This document shows, piece by piece, positions 53,597 through 61,938 of a stretch of 64,000 nucleotides of DNA. Every line of letters starts with the position of its first letter. Positions within the stretch are counted from its first letter, which is position 1. The notes below the pieces were generated by a model, which saw only the letters and a list, made by a program, of their open reading frames with translations, ran no database searches and was not told the origin of the DNA. Made by a program: the position numbers and the translations under genes. This DNA comes from Thioclava sp. GXIMD4216 (GTDB lineage: Bacteria > Pseudomonadota > Alphaproteobacteria > Rhodobacterales > Rhodobacteraceae): NCBI RefSeq assembly GCF_037949285.1, contig NZ_CP149926.1:2025501-2089500 (forward strand), given 5' to 3'.

Positions 53597-54901
53597 ATGA
53601 TCCCGCGTTATGCCCGCAAAGAGATGGTCGACATCTGGGAACCCGCCACCAAATTCAAGATCTGGTACGAGATCGAGGCCCATGCCTGCGACGCACAGGC
53701 CGCTCTCGGTGTGATCCCGAAAGAAAACGCCGAAGCCGTCTGGAAAGCCAAGGATGTCGAGTTCGATGTCGCGCGGATCGACGAGATCGAAGCGGTCACC
53801 AAGCATGACGTCATCGCCTTCCTGACCCATCTGGCCGAGCATGTCGGCTCGGACGAGGCGCGTTTCGTGCATCAGGGCATGACCTCTTCGGATGTGCTCG
53901 ACACCTGCCTCAACGTGCAACTGGTGCGCGCCGCCGACATTCTGCTGGCCGATCTGGACAAGGTTCTGGCCGCGTTGAAAAAACGCGCCTACGAGCATAA
54001 GAACACCGTTCGCGTGGGCCGCTCGCACGGTATCCATGCCGAACCCACCACGATGGGCCTGACATTTGCCCGTTTCTACGCCGAGATGGACCGCAACAAG
54101 GCCCGTCTGCAGGCCGCGCGTGAAGAGGTTGCCACCGGTGCGATTTCGGGCGCGGTCGGCACTTTCGCCAATATCGATCCGGCGGTCGAAGAGCATGTGT
54201 GTGCGCAGCTCGGCCTCAAGCCCGAGCCGATCTCCACGCAGGTCATCCCGCGCGACCGTCATGCGATGTTCTTTGCGACGCTGGGCGTGATTGCCTCCTC
54301 GATGGAAAATATCGCGATTGAAATCCGTCACATGCAGCGCACCGAAGTGCTGGAAGGCGCGGAATTCTTCTCGATGGGCCAGAAGGGCTCGTCGGCCATG
54401 CCGCATAAGAAGAACCCCGTTCTGACCGAGAACCTGACCGGTCTGGCACGTCTGGTGCGCATGACGGTGGTGCCGGCGATGGAGAACGTGGCGCTCTGGC
54501 ACGAGCGTGACATCTCGCATAGCTCGGTCGAGCGCGGTATCGGCCCCGATGCGACCATCACGCTGGATTTCGCGCTGAACCGTCTGGCGGGCGTGGTCGA
54601 GAAGATGCTGATCTTCCCGCAGAACATGCTCGACAATATGAACAAATTCCCCGGTCTGGTGATGAGCCAGCGCGTGCTTCTGGCGCTGACGCAGGCGGGT
54701 GTCTCGCGCGAGGACGCCTATTCCATGGTGCAGCGTAACGCGCTGAAAGTCTGGGAAGAGCGTCTGGACTTCCGCGAGCTGCTGCTGGCCGACAAGGATG
54801 TGGTCGCCGCGCTTGGCGTGGATGGCATCAATGCGAAATTCGACATGGAGTATCACACGAAACATGTCGACACGATCTTCCGTCGGGTTTTTGGCGCGTA
54901 A
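53597..54901 (+). CDS. purB: Adenylosuccinate lyase
   Basis: A 434-aa fumarase-superfamily enzyme acting twice in purine synthesis (SAICAR to AICAR, adenylosuccinate to AMP). The signature is KGSSAMPHKKNPVLTENL with the mobile catalytic serine; the catalytic His regions are HQGMTSSDVLDT and VGRSHGIHAEPTT. GAAAGG precedes ATG 53597. It is followed by a short-loop terminator and then fliG. Confidence 0.97.
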   Translation: MIPRYARKEMVDIWEPATKFKIWYEIEAHACDAQAALGVIPKENAEAVWKAKDVEFDVARIDEIEAVTKHDVIAFLTHLAEHVGSDEARFVHQGMTSSDVLDTCLNVQLVRAADILLADLDKVLAALKKRAYEHKNTVRVGRSHGIHAEPTTMGLTFARFYAEMDRNKARLQAAREEVATGAISGAVGTFANIDPAVEEHVCAQLGLKPEPISTQVIPRDRHAMFFATLGVIASSMENIAIEIRHMQRTEVLEGAEFFSMGQKGSSAMPHKKNPVLTENLTGLARLVRMTVVPAMENVALWHERDISHSSVERGIGPDATITLDFALNRLAGVVEKMLIFPQNMLDNMNKFPGLVMSQRVLLALTQAGVSREDAYSMVQRNALKVWEERLDFRELLLADKDVVAALGVDGINAKFDMEYHTKHVDTIFRRVFGA

Positions 54902-54932
54902 CGCCTGCCCTGCCGGACTGCATGACATTTCG

Positions 54933-54955
54933 GGGCGCCCATCGGGCGCCCTTTT
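54933..54955 (+). terminator. Terminator of purB
   Basis: GGGCGCCC-ATC-GGGCGCCC followed by TTTT. Confidence 0.8.
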
Positions 54956-55070
54956 CCATAGGCCCATCCGGCGATGGTTAACTTTTAGGGAAAATCCGAT
55001 ATTTCCAAAGACCTAGTAACCCGCCTTTAACGCTGAACTGCGAATGTGGCGCCATACAAGGCAGAAAGTC

Positions 55071-56144
55071 ATGGAGTCTCGGGTGAACCAACTTGCCACT
55101 TTGGGAAATTTTGATGCAGCAAGCTTCGACATGGGAAGCAGCAGTCCGGGTCTGACCAAAAAACAGAAGGCGGCGATTATTGTCCGTCTGCTGTCTTCCG
55201 AAGGCGAGAAACTGCCCCTGATGCAGCTCAGCGATGACCAGCAAACCGAACTGGCCGAGGAAATCTCGCGGCTGAGTATGGTCGACAAAGACACCATGAA
55301 CACCGTGATCGAAGAATTCTGCAACGAGCTGGAGGCGATTGGCATCACTTTTGCCGGTGGTCTGGATTCGGCGTTGAAGCTGTTGCAGGGCCAGTTGACG
55401 CCCTCTGCCGAAAGCCGCCTGCGCAAACTGGCGGCGGGCAATTCCCGCTCTGACCCGTGGGAGCGGATTGCCGCGCTGGAAACCGACGCGCTGGCCCCGA
55501 TTGCCGAGGAGGAGAGCATCGAGATTTGCGCTGTACTGCTGTCCAAGCTGACGGTGGCGAAATCGGCAGAGCTTCTGTCGAAAATGCCCGGCGAGAAAGC
55601 GCGGCGCGTGGCCTATGCTGTGTCGCTGACCGGCAATATCGCCCCCGAGACGGTTTGGAAAATCGGTCAGGCGATTATCGCTCAGGTCGATGCGGTGCCG
55701 GTGCGGGCCTTTACCTCGGGGCCGGTCGAACGGGTCGGGGCGATCCTCAACTATACCAAAGCGACCACCCGCGATGATGTTCTGACAGGCCTTGACGAGG
55801 CCGATAAGGATTTTGCCGATCAGGTGCGCAAGGCGATCTTCACCTTCGCCAATATTCCGGTGCGGATCGCGCCGAAAGACTTGCCGAAGATCCTGCGCAA
55901 TGTGCCGCAGGAAAGCCTGCTGACCGCGCTGGCTGCCTCAGTCACGGGCGAAAATGCAAAGGCGGCAGAGTTCATCCTTGAAAACATGTCCAAGCGCATG
56001 GCTGACGGGCTGCGCGAGGAAATGGAGACGCTGGGCAAGATCAAGGAGAAGGATGCCGAAGAGGCGATGGGCGCTGTTGTGAATGTCATTCGCGAGATGG
56101 AAGCTGCCGGAGAGATTTTCCTTGTTGCCGAAGATGAAGACTAA
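55071..56144 (+). CDS. fliG: Flagellar motor switch protein FliG (isolated gene)
   Basis: A 357-aa FliG. The N-terminal part begins LTKKQKAAIIVRLLSSEGEK. The C-terminal torque domain has IFTFANIPVRIAPKDLPKIL and AEFILENMSKRMADGLREEM, aligning with the E. coli torque helix; the acidic pair there (DD) is EE here. It normally forms the rotor ring with FliM and FliN and contacts the MS ring. No other flagellar gene is in the 64 kb. ATG 55071 follows AAGG. It lies between purB and gap1. Confidence 0.88.
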   Translation: MESRVNQLATLGNFDAASFDMGSSSPGLTKKQKAAIIVRLLSSEGEKLPLMQLSDDQQTELAEEISRLSMVDKDTMNTVIEEFCNELEAIGITFAGGLDSALKLLQGQLTPSAESRLRKLAAGNSRSDPWERIAALETDALAPIAEEESIEICAVLLSKLTVAKSAELLSKMPGEKARRVAYAVSLTGNIAPETVWKIGQAIIAQVDAVPVRAFTSGPVERVGAILNYTKATTRDDVLTGLDEADKDFADQVRKAIFTFANIPVRIAPKDLPKILRNVPQESLLTALAASVTGENAKAAEFILENMSKRMADGLREEMETLGKIKEKDAEEAMGAVVNVIREMEAAGEIFLVAEDED

Positions 56145-56236
56145 GAGCCATATTCTTCAGCATTGATTCTCCGTGACTCGCGGATTGCAATCTTTGTCCT
56201 GAACTCTGTGGCGGCATGCTGCCGAAGTTATCGCCA

Positions 56237-56270
56237 ACGTTAGCGCAACCCCGCAATGTTTACGCTAACA
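56237..56270 (+). promoter_or_regulatory. Two LacI-type dyads upstream of gap1
   Basis: TGTTTACGCTAACA (56257-56270) matches TGTTAGCGCTAACA at 12 of 14. CGTTAGCGCAACCC is a weaker copy (10 of 14) starting about 19-20 bp upstream. Both lie 90-120 bp before the gap1 start. Confidence 0.5.
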
Positions 56271-56357
56271 CGCTGTTTGCGCGTGTTTTCTCGCGGTGCA
56301 TGCAGTGGTATTCATGAGGCAATTCATGAATCTGATCGCTTCGTTTGGGAGAGCATC

Positions 56358-57362
56358 ATGACCGTAACCATCGGGATTAATGGCTTCGGCCGCATCGGGC
56401 GCTGCACGCTGGCGCATATCGCAGAAGCCGCGCGCAATGACGTGCAGGTTGTGAAGATCAACGCCACGGGGCCGATCGCAACCAATGCTCACCTGCTGAA
56501 ATATGACTCCGTCCACGGGCGCTTCGGCGGTCAGGTCAAGGTCGAAGGCAATACGCTGGATCTGGGTCAAGGCCCGATCGAGGTGATGTCGACCTATAAC
56601 CCGCAAGATCTGGACTGGGATGGCGTTGACGTCGTCCTTGAATGCACCGGTAAATTCAATGCCCGTGACAAAGCGGCGGTCCATCTTGGTCGCGGCGCGA
56701 AGCGCGTTCTGGTGTCGGCACCGGCGACCAATGTCGACCGCACCGTGGTTTACGGCGTCAACCATCGCGACCTGACGCTGGCCGACGAGGTTGTCTCGAA
56801 CGGTTCCTGCACCACCAACTGTCTGGCACCGTTGGCAAAAGTGCTGAACGAAGCGATCGGCATCGATTCTGGCGTGATGACCACCATTCACTCCTATACC
56901 GGTGACCAGCCGACGCTCGACCGTCGCCACAAAGACCTCTACCGTGCGCGCGCCGCTGCAATGGCCATGATCCCGACCTCCACCGGTGCAGCCAAAGCCA
57001 TCGGTGAAGTCCTTCCCGAGCTGGCGGGCCGTCTGGACGGGTCCTCGATCCGTGTGCCGACCCCCAATGTCTCGGCTGTGGATCTGACCTTTATCGCCAA
57101 GAAAAACGTGACGGTCGATGACGTGAACGAAGTCGTGCGCGAGGCGGCAATGGGGCATATGGGCAAGGTTCTGGCCTATGATCCCGAGCCGAAGGTCTCG
57201 ATCGACTTCAACCACACGCCCTACTCGTCTATCTTCGCCCCCGACCAAACCAAAGTGACCGGCGGCAAGCTTGTGCGCGTTCTGGCATGGTACGATAACG
57301 AATGGGGCTTCTCCTGCCGTATGGCCGATGTGGCCGGCACGATGGGTCGCCTGTTGCACTAA
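56358..57362 (+). CDS. gap: Glyceraldehyde-3-phosphate dehydrogenase, probable NADP-preferring type
   Basis: A 334-aa GAPDH. Nucleotide fold [12 protein letters not shown], catalytic Cys in SNGSCTTNCLAP, His in [11 protein letters not shown], and [12 protein letters not shown] are intact. The segment after the second strand reads KINATGPIATNAHLLKYD: the Asp that selects NAD is Ala, as in GapB-type NADP-using enzymes. This suggests a gluconeogenic or Calvin-cycle role. ATG 56358 is the family start; the longer frame upstream was rejected. Two LacI-type dyads lie upstream. A 47-aa membrane protein gene follows at 38 bp. Confidence 0.95.
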   Translation: MTVTIGINGFGRIGRCTLAHIAEAARNDVQVVKINATGPIATNAHLLKYDSVHGRFGGQVKVEGNTLDLGQGPIEVMSTYNPQDLDWDGVDVVLECTGKFNARDKAAVHLGRGAKRVLVSAPATNVDRTVVYGVNHRDLTLADEVVSNGSCTTNCLAPLAKVLNEAIGIDSGVMTTIHSYTGDQPTLDRRHKDLYRARAAAMAMIPTSTGAAKAIGEVLPELAGRLDGSSIRVPTPNVSAVDLTFIAKKNVTVDDVNEVVREAAMGHMGKVLAYDPEPKVSIDFNHTPYSSIFAPDQTKVTGGKLVRVLAWYDNEWGFSCRMADVAGTMGRLLH

Positions 57363-57399
57363 AGCTTTCGGCCAGTCCGGGAGCGGAAAAAGAGGGTCT

Positions 57400-57543
57400 A
57401 TGACCAACCGTATCGCTCTTGGGCTGGCCGCCCTTATCGTGCTGGCAATGCTGGCCGATCTTCTTCTGACCGGCGGCCACACGCTGTTCTTTCTTTCCAG
57501 AAAAATAACCGACCTCGTCTATTATCTTCAATTCTGGCGCTGA
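57400..57543 (+). CDS. 47-aa membrane protein between the gap paralogues
   Basis: ATG 57400 follows GAGGG. The product has one hydrophobic helix (IALGLAALIVLAMLADLLL) and a conserved-looking end, FLSRKITDLVYYLQFWR. I recall short proteins of this pattern next to gap genes in other Rhodobacterales, sometimes mislabelled as GAPDH. It is probably a real single-pass protein, perhaps recruiting or modulating GAPDH; the function is unknown. It lies 37 bp after gap1 and 90 bp before gap2. Confidence 0.75.
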   Translation: MTNRIALGLAALIVLAMLADLLLTGGHTLFFLSRKITDLVYYLQFWR

Positions 57544-57582
57544 AGACCTACATTCGCGTTGACCTTTTACGTCGAATGTTCA

Positions 57583-57596
57583 TGTTAGCGCAAACG
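57583..57596 (+). promoter_or_regulatory. LacI-type dyad upstream of gap2
   Basis: TGTTAGCGCAAACG matches TGTTAGCGCTAACA at 12 of 14 and lies 38 bp before the gap2 start, where a repressor would block transcription. Confidence 0.5.
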
Positions 57597-57633
57597 GTGC
57601 CCTTGGCGCCGCAGAAAGCGAGAGGAGACAAAG

Positions 57634-58635
57634 ATGACGGTCAAAGTAGCGATCAACGGCTTCGGGCGGATCGGGCGCAATGTATTGCGTGCTATCGTGG
57701 AATCCGGTCGTACCGATATCGAAGTTGTGGCGATCAACGACCTCGGTCCTGTTGAAACCAATGCGCATCTGATCCGGTTTGATTCGGTGCATGGCCGCTT
57801 TCCGGGCGAAGTCACCACGGGCGAGGACTGGATTGATGTCGGACGCGGCCCGATCCGCGTGACCGCATTGCGCGATCCGAAAGATCTCCCTTGGGGAGAT
57901 GTCGATGTGGCGCTGGAATGCACCGGTATTTTCACCGACCGCGAGAAAGCCGCGATCCACCTGCAAAACGGCTCCAAACGCGTGCTGGTCTCTGCCCCCT
58001 CGAAAGGTGCCGACAAAACCATCGTTTTTGGCGTTAATGACAGCACGCTGACCACCGAAGATCTGGTCGTGTCGAACGCCTCCTGCACCACAAACTGCCT
58101 GTCGCCGGTGGCCAAAGTGCTCAATGACACCGTCGGAATCGTCAAAGGGTTCATGACCACGGTGCACAGCTATACCGGCGACCAGCCGACGCTGGATACA
58201 ATGCATAAGGATCTCTATCGCGGTCGCGCAGCGGCCATGTCGATGATCCCGACCTCGACCGGCGCGGCCAAGGCGGTCGGTCTGGTTCTGCCGGAACTCA
58301 ACGGCAAGCTGGATGGCGTGGCAATCCGCGTCCCCACCCCGAATGTGTCGGTCGTCGATCTGACGTTTGAAGCCGCGCGCGCCACTACGGTGGAGGAAAT
58401 CAACGCCGCCATCAAAGCCGCCGCAGAAGGTCCGCTCAAGGGCATTCTGGGCTATACCGCCCGCCCGAATGTCTCGATCGATTTCAACCATGACCCCCAT
58501 AGCTCGACCTTCGCACTCGATCAGACCAAGGTTATGGAGGGCACGATGGTGCGCATTCTGACGTGGTATGACAATGAATGGGGCTTCTCCAACCGCATGG
58601 GCGACACGGCGGTCGCGATCGGTAAGCTTATCTGA
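57634..58635 (+). CDS. gap: Glyceraldehyde-3-phosphate dehydrogenase, probable NAD type
   Basis: A 333-aa GAPDH paralogue. [24 protein letters not shown] with the catalytic Cys, and [12 protein letters not shown] are intact. The cofactor segment is [18 protein letters not shown] with the Asp typical of NAD-specific enzymes. This contrasts with the Ala of the upstream paralogue and suggests the glycolytic partner. AGAGGAG precedes the start. A LacI-type dyad lies 38 bp upstream and a strong terminator follows. Confidence 0.95.
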   Translation: MTVKVAINGFGRIGRNVLRAIVESGRTDIEVVAINDLGPVETNAHLIRFDSVHGRFPGEVTTGEDWIDVGRGPIRVTALRDPKDLPWGDVDVALECTGIFTDREKAAIHLQNGSKRVLVSAPSKGADKTIVFGVNDSTLTTEDLVVSNASCTTNCLSPVAKVLNDTVGIVKGFMTTVHSYTGDQPTLDTMHKDLYRGRAAAMSMIPTSTGAAKAVGLVLPELNGKLDGVAIRVPTPNVSVVDLTFEAARATTVEEINAAIKAAAEGPLKGILGYTARPNVSIDFNHDPHSSTFALDQTKVMEGTMVRILTWYDNEWGFSNRMGDTAVAIGKLI

Positions 58636-58654
58636 ATATTGGCAAAAATGTGTC

Positions 58655-58682
58655 AAAAAGGGGGCCGTCGTGCCCCCTTTTT
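58655..58682 (+). terminator. Terminator of gap2
   Basis: AAAAAGGGGGC pairs with GCCCCCTTTTT around a 6-nt loop. Confidence 0.9.
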
Positions 58683-58750
58683 CATGCTTACTCACCAAGG
58701 CTTCAAGGGTATGTGACTGGAATCTGGGAACCTTTTTACGACGGGCCGAG

Positions 58751-58759
58751 TTATCCACA
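58751..58759 (+). promoter_or_regulatory. Perfect DnaA box upstream of yfdX
   Basis: TTATCCACA lies 68 bp before the YfdX-family gene. It is a single box, which may be chance. Confidence 0.35.
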
Positions 58760-58818
58760 CACTGGCGCGGAACGACCCCGCCCCGATAAAAGCAAACCCA
58801 CTCCTCGGAAGGAGTCAC

Positions 58819-59517
58819 ATGATGGACTGTAAAACTCGTATCTTCTCGCTCGCCCTTATTGGCGGTCTTGCCAGCAGCGCCGCCATTTTTCCGGCTTTCG
58901 CTGAAGACGCACAGGCCCCTAATCTTGACAAGGTCGAACAGAAGGCTGCCAGCGACGCGGATCTCGTCAAGCTTTCCAAGGAGGCGGCTTTGTCCATGCA
59001 TGCCGTGCGCGGGGCGCGTCTGGCAATTTTCGATGGGCAGGATGATGCAGCGGGAAAGATGATCGACGGAGCCCTGACCCATATGCAGCACGCTGAGGCG
59101 CAAGGGTCCAAGGGGATCGCCCCAATGAACACCACCCAGCCGGGCGCCTATGTGCCCTTCGATCTGTCGATGAATGTCGGTGCCGATTTTACCGTGACCA
59201 AGCAAAACGAGCATCAGGTCGAAGCGGCGCAGACGATGGCAGCCAACGGCAATGCGCTCGGCGCGGCGAAACTCCTGAAAGCATCGGATGTTTCGGTGGA
59301 CCTTTCTTCAGCGCTGATTCCGGCAGATCTGGCGACAGACCAACTGAAACAGGCCAAAGCCGCCTATGCTAAAGGCGACCTGCAAGCCGCAAATATGGCG
59401 TTGAAAGATGTCGAGGAATCGGTGGTTTTCCAAAGCGTGGATTACCAGCGCATCCCTGACCCGTCGCCCCGGATGAGCGCAAACAGCGCCGCCAAGCTTG
59501 TCCCCGGCGAAAGTTAA
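58819..59517 (+). CDS. YfdX-family exported protein
   Basis: A 232-aa protein with a signal peptide ending IFPAFA. The mature part has the YfdX pattern: helical ALSMHAVRGARLAIFDGQDD, AGAYVPFDLSMNVGADF and ANMALKDVEESVVFQSVDY. Enterobacterial YfdX is linked to acid and stress tolerance, possibly as a periplasmic chaperone. ATG 58819 or ATG 58822 both follow GGAAGGAG. It is monocistronic, with a perfect DnaA box upstream. Confidence 0.85.
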   Translation: MMDCKTRIFSLALIGGLASSAAIFPAFAEDAQAPNLDKVEQKAASDADLVKLSKEAALSMHAVRGARLAIFDGQDDAAGKMIDGALTHMQHAEAQGSKGIAPMNTTQPGAYVPFDLSMNVGADFTVTKQNEHQVEAAQTMAANGNALGAAKLLKASDVSVDLSSALIPADLATDQLKQAKAAYAKGDLQAANMALKDVEESVVFQSVDYQRIPDPSPRMSANSAAKLVPGES

Positions 59518-59532
59518 GCCAGTACGACATGC

Positions 59533-59562
59533 AAAACTGCCTGACCTGCGTCAGGCAGTTTT
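59533..59562. terminator. Bidirectional terminator embedded in the coaD end
   Basis: AAAACTGCCTGA pairs perfectly with TCAGGCAGTTTT (12 bp) around CCTGCG. The right arm includes the coaD stop codon and last codons. Confidence 0.85.
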
Positions 59563-60048
59563 CAGTTTTGCCCCCAAGCGTTGATGCACGGCAGGGGTAA
59601 CAAAATGCGAGACATCACCGTCCAGCCGCGCGATCTCCTTGACCAGTTTTGACGCAATCGCCTGACGACGGGCATCGGCCATCAGGAACACGGTCTCGAT
59701 CTCGCTGTTAAGCGCACGGTTCATGCCAACCATCTGGAATTCATATTCAAAATCGGCGACGGCCCGCAGGCCGCGGATGATGATATTGGCCCCCACATCG
59801 GCGGCACAATCAATCAACAGATTTTCGAAAGGATGCACCCTAATCTCGCCGCCCCGGCGGGCCGTGATGGAAGCGCATTCCGCCTCCAGCATCTCGACAC
59901 GCTCTTCCAGCGAAAATAGTGGCCCCTTGTCACGGTTGATCGCGACACCAATCACCAGACGGTCCACTAAAGACAGTCCGCGCTCGATGATATCCAGATG
60001 CCCCAAAGTGACCGGATCGAAAGTTCCGGGATACAAACCGATACGCAT
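59551..60048 (-). CDS. coaD: Phosphopantetheine adenylyltransferase
   Basis: A 165-aa nucleotidyltransferase that makes dephospho-CoA. Motifs: RIGLYPGTFDPVTLGHLDII (the T/HxGH motif is TLGH), NIIIRGLRAVADFEYEFQM and the ISSxxVR-like IASKLVKEIARLDGDVSHFV. Length is normal. It converges with yfdX, and a shared terminator arm is built into its last codons. A 200-bp interval separates it from the CBS gene. Confidence 0.95.
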   Translation of the reverse strand: MRIGLYPGTFDPVTLGHLDIIERGLSLVDRLVIGVAINRDKGPLFSLEERVEMLEAECASITARRGGEIRVHPFENLLIDCAADVGANIIIRGLRAVADFEYEFQMVGMNRALNSEIETVFLMADARRQAIASKLVKEIARLDGDVSHFVTPAVHQRLGAKLKTA

Positions 60049-60249
60049 GGGGGGCTCCTACCTCTGCTCCCGCGCGTCCTCGCTCGCGCGGTTCTTCCGC
60101 GACAGGCAACAAGATTGTCATCCCAGATGCAAGGGTTAACGCGTAAATCGGATTGGAATAGGGCAAATTTTCCGATCAGAGCCAACCCGCACCAACTGCC
60201 GGTCGCCCCCGAGTGCACGCAGGGCGGGCCAGCGGCCCACCCGTTTTTC

Positions 60250-60684
60250 TCAGTTGCCCATGATCATGCCGGTCAGGGCTTCTTTTTCCATATGGAGTTC
60301 ATCCACACGCGCGGCCGCCACGTCACGGATGGAAATCAGACCGATCATTTCGTCGCCCGACAGCACCGGCATATGGCGGAAACCGCCCGCGCTCATCATC
60401 TCCAGCACTTCCGTCGTGGTTGTGGTCCGGCAGCAGCTGGTGATCTTGGTGGACATGACCGTCGACACCGGATGCGACAGGCAAGTGCCGCCATGACGTC
60501 CGATTTCGCGGATCAGATCCCGCTCGGAAACGATCCCGTCGATATGTTTGCCATCGCGCGACACGACGACCGCCCCGATCTTGCGCGCGGAGAGCAGACG
60601 GGCAACTTCGGCAATCGAGTCCTCGGGCATAACCGTCACAACGCCGTCATCTTTCTTCGACTTCAGAATTTGTAGAACCTGCAT
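60250..60684 (-). CDS. CBS-domain pair protein
   Basis: A 144-aa protein made only of two CBS domains: the first around IAEVARLLSARKIGAVVVSR to IDGIVSERDLIREI, the second around VLEMMSAGGFRHMPVLSGDE to IGLISIRDVAAARV. Such stand-alone proteins bind adenine nucleotides and may sense energy or redox state. ATG 60684 follows GAGGAGG. The upstream region is AT-rich and contains two palindromes. Confidence 0.92.
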   Translation of the reverse strand: MQVLQILKSKKDDGVVTVMPEDSIAEVARLLSARKIGAVVVSRDGKHIDGIVSERDLIREIGRHGGTCLSHPVSTVMSTKITSCCRTTTTTEVLEMMSAGGFRHMPVLSGDEMIGLISIRDVAAARVDELHMEKEALTGMIMGN

Positions 60685-60853
60685 GGCATCCTCCTCAGGC
60701 AAATGTGGTCCTTTCCCCGATACCAAGGGTCGGGGTCGCACCCCCATTCTGTCAAGCCCGAGGAGTAAAGACGCCCCTAGAGAAAGGTCCTATTTCAGCG
60801 GGTTTCCGCGAAATTGCGACACCGTGACGCAGGGGCATGCCTGATTAATAAGC

Positions 60854-60888
60854 ATGAGCTAGCTCATTGGTTTATAAAACTTTTATAA
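60854..60888. promoter_or_regulatory. Two palindromes between the LysR gene and the CBS gene
   Basis: ATGAGCTAGCTCAT (60854-60867, perfect 14 bp) and TTATAAAACTTTTATAA (60872-60888, 8-bp arms around C). They lie in an AT-rich patch directly after the LysR stop and about 190 bp before the CBS start. Either a LysR transcript terminator or an operator. Confidence 0.45.
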
Positions 60889-60897
60889 GCCTGATCG

Positions 60898-61812
60898 CTA
60901 TTCAGAAATAGTTAACCCCTGTGCGGCCAAGGCTTCCAGTCGCGCAACCTCTGCGCGAAGCCCCTGCCCCAGCATCTCGGCCACCCGCGTCAGCCGTTCA
61001 GACCGGCGGTCATCGGCATGGCGCAGCAGCCAGAAGGTCCGGCATAAAGACACCTCCTCCGTCAGCACCGTCACCACCCCCGGCGCGAAGGGCAGCGCGA
61101 AATCATGCACGATCCCCAGCCCCGCCCCCGCGCGCAGCATCTGCATCTGCACCGAAACCGAATTCGACGCCAGCGCCACGCGTTCGGCCCCCGTCTCGGA
61201 CTGGTAATCCAGCCCCTTGTCGAAAATCATATCGGAAATATAGCCGACAATCCGGTGGTCTTTCAGATCCGCCCGCGAGCGGATTTCGGGATGTGCCGCC
61301 AGATAGGAATGATGCGCTGCCAGATGCAGCTGGTAATCGGCCAGCTTCTGCACCGTCAGCCGCCCCGCCGTGGGCCGCGACACGGTGATCGCCATATCCG
61401 CCTCGCGCTTCGAGAGGTTGAACACCCGCGGCAACGCGACGATCTGCAGATCCAGTTCGGGATTTTCCTCGGCGATCCGCTTGCAGATCTGCGGCAGAAG
61501 ATAATTGGCAATGCCATCCGGCGCCCCGATGCGCAACTGGCCCGTCAGCTTTCCGGCCTGCCCGCTGATCTCTTCTTCGGCCAGCCCCATCGCCTGTTCC
61601 ATCGCCTCGGCATGCGGCAGAAGCCGGATTCCGGGATCGGTCAGCGTGTAGCCCTGCGGTGATTTCAGAAACAGCTTGGTCGAGAGCCCCTCCTCCAAGC
61701 GCCCCACACGCCGACCAACCGTTGCCGCGTCGCATTTCAGGCTCCGTCCGGCACCGGACAGGCTTTCGGCACGCGCCACCGCAAGAAACACGCGAAGATC
61801 ATCCCAATCCAT
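60898..61812 (-). CDS. LysR-family regulator divergent from mmsA
   Basis: A 304-aa regulator. The N-terminal winged HTH is WDDLRVFLAVARAESLSGAG and AATVGRRVGRLEEGLSTKLF, followed by a linker helix and an effector-binding domain (GQLRIGAPDGIANYLLPQIC onward). It is divergent from mmsA across a 126-bp region with a TTTTGCAAAA palindrome, the normal arrangement for a LysR controlling its neighbour. Its ligand may be a valine-catabolic intermediate; this is inferred. Confidence 0.92.
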   Translation of the reverse strand: MDWDDLRVFLAVARAESLSGAGRSLKCDAATVGRRVGRLEEGLSTKLFLKSPQGYTLTDPGIRLLPHAEAMEQAMGLAEEEISGQAGKLTGQLRIGAPDGIANYLLPQICKRIAEENPELDLQIVALPRVFNLSKREADMAITVSRPTAGRLTVQKLADYQLHLAAHHSYLAAHPEIRSRADLKDHRIVGYISDMIFDKGLDYQSETGAERVALASNSVSVQMQMLRAGAGLGIVHDFALPFAPGVVTVLTEEVSLCRTFWLLRHADDRRSERLTRVAEMLGQGLRAEVARLEALAAQGLTISE

Positions 61813-61832
61813 GGATCACCACCCCTCAAGGC

Positions 61833-61849
61833 TTTGCGATTTTGCAAAA
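61833..61849. promoter_or_regulatory. Candidate LysR binding site
   Basis: TTTGC-GATTTT-GCAAA, with the palindrome TTTTGCAAAA at 61840-61849, in the shared LysR-mmsA promoter. It has the size and symmetry of a LysR recognition dyad. Confidence 0.4.
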
Positions 61850-61938
61850 CTTCCTTTGAGACTTATCCCCTTTTCTGCGCAATCTCGCAATACTAGCCTA
61901 CAGCGGAACGTCGCAAGACAGCGACAGAGGAGGACATC

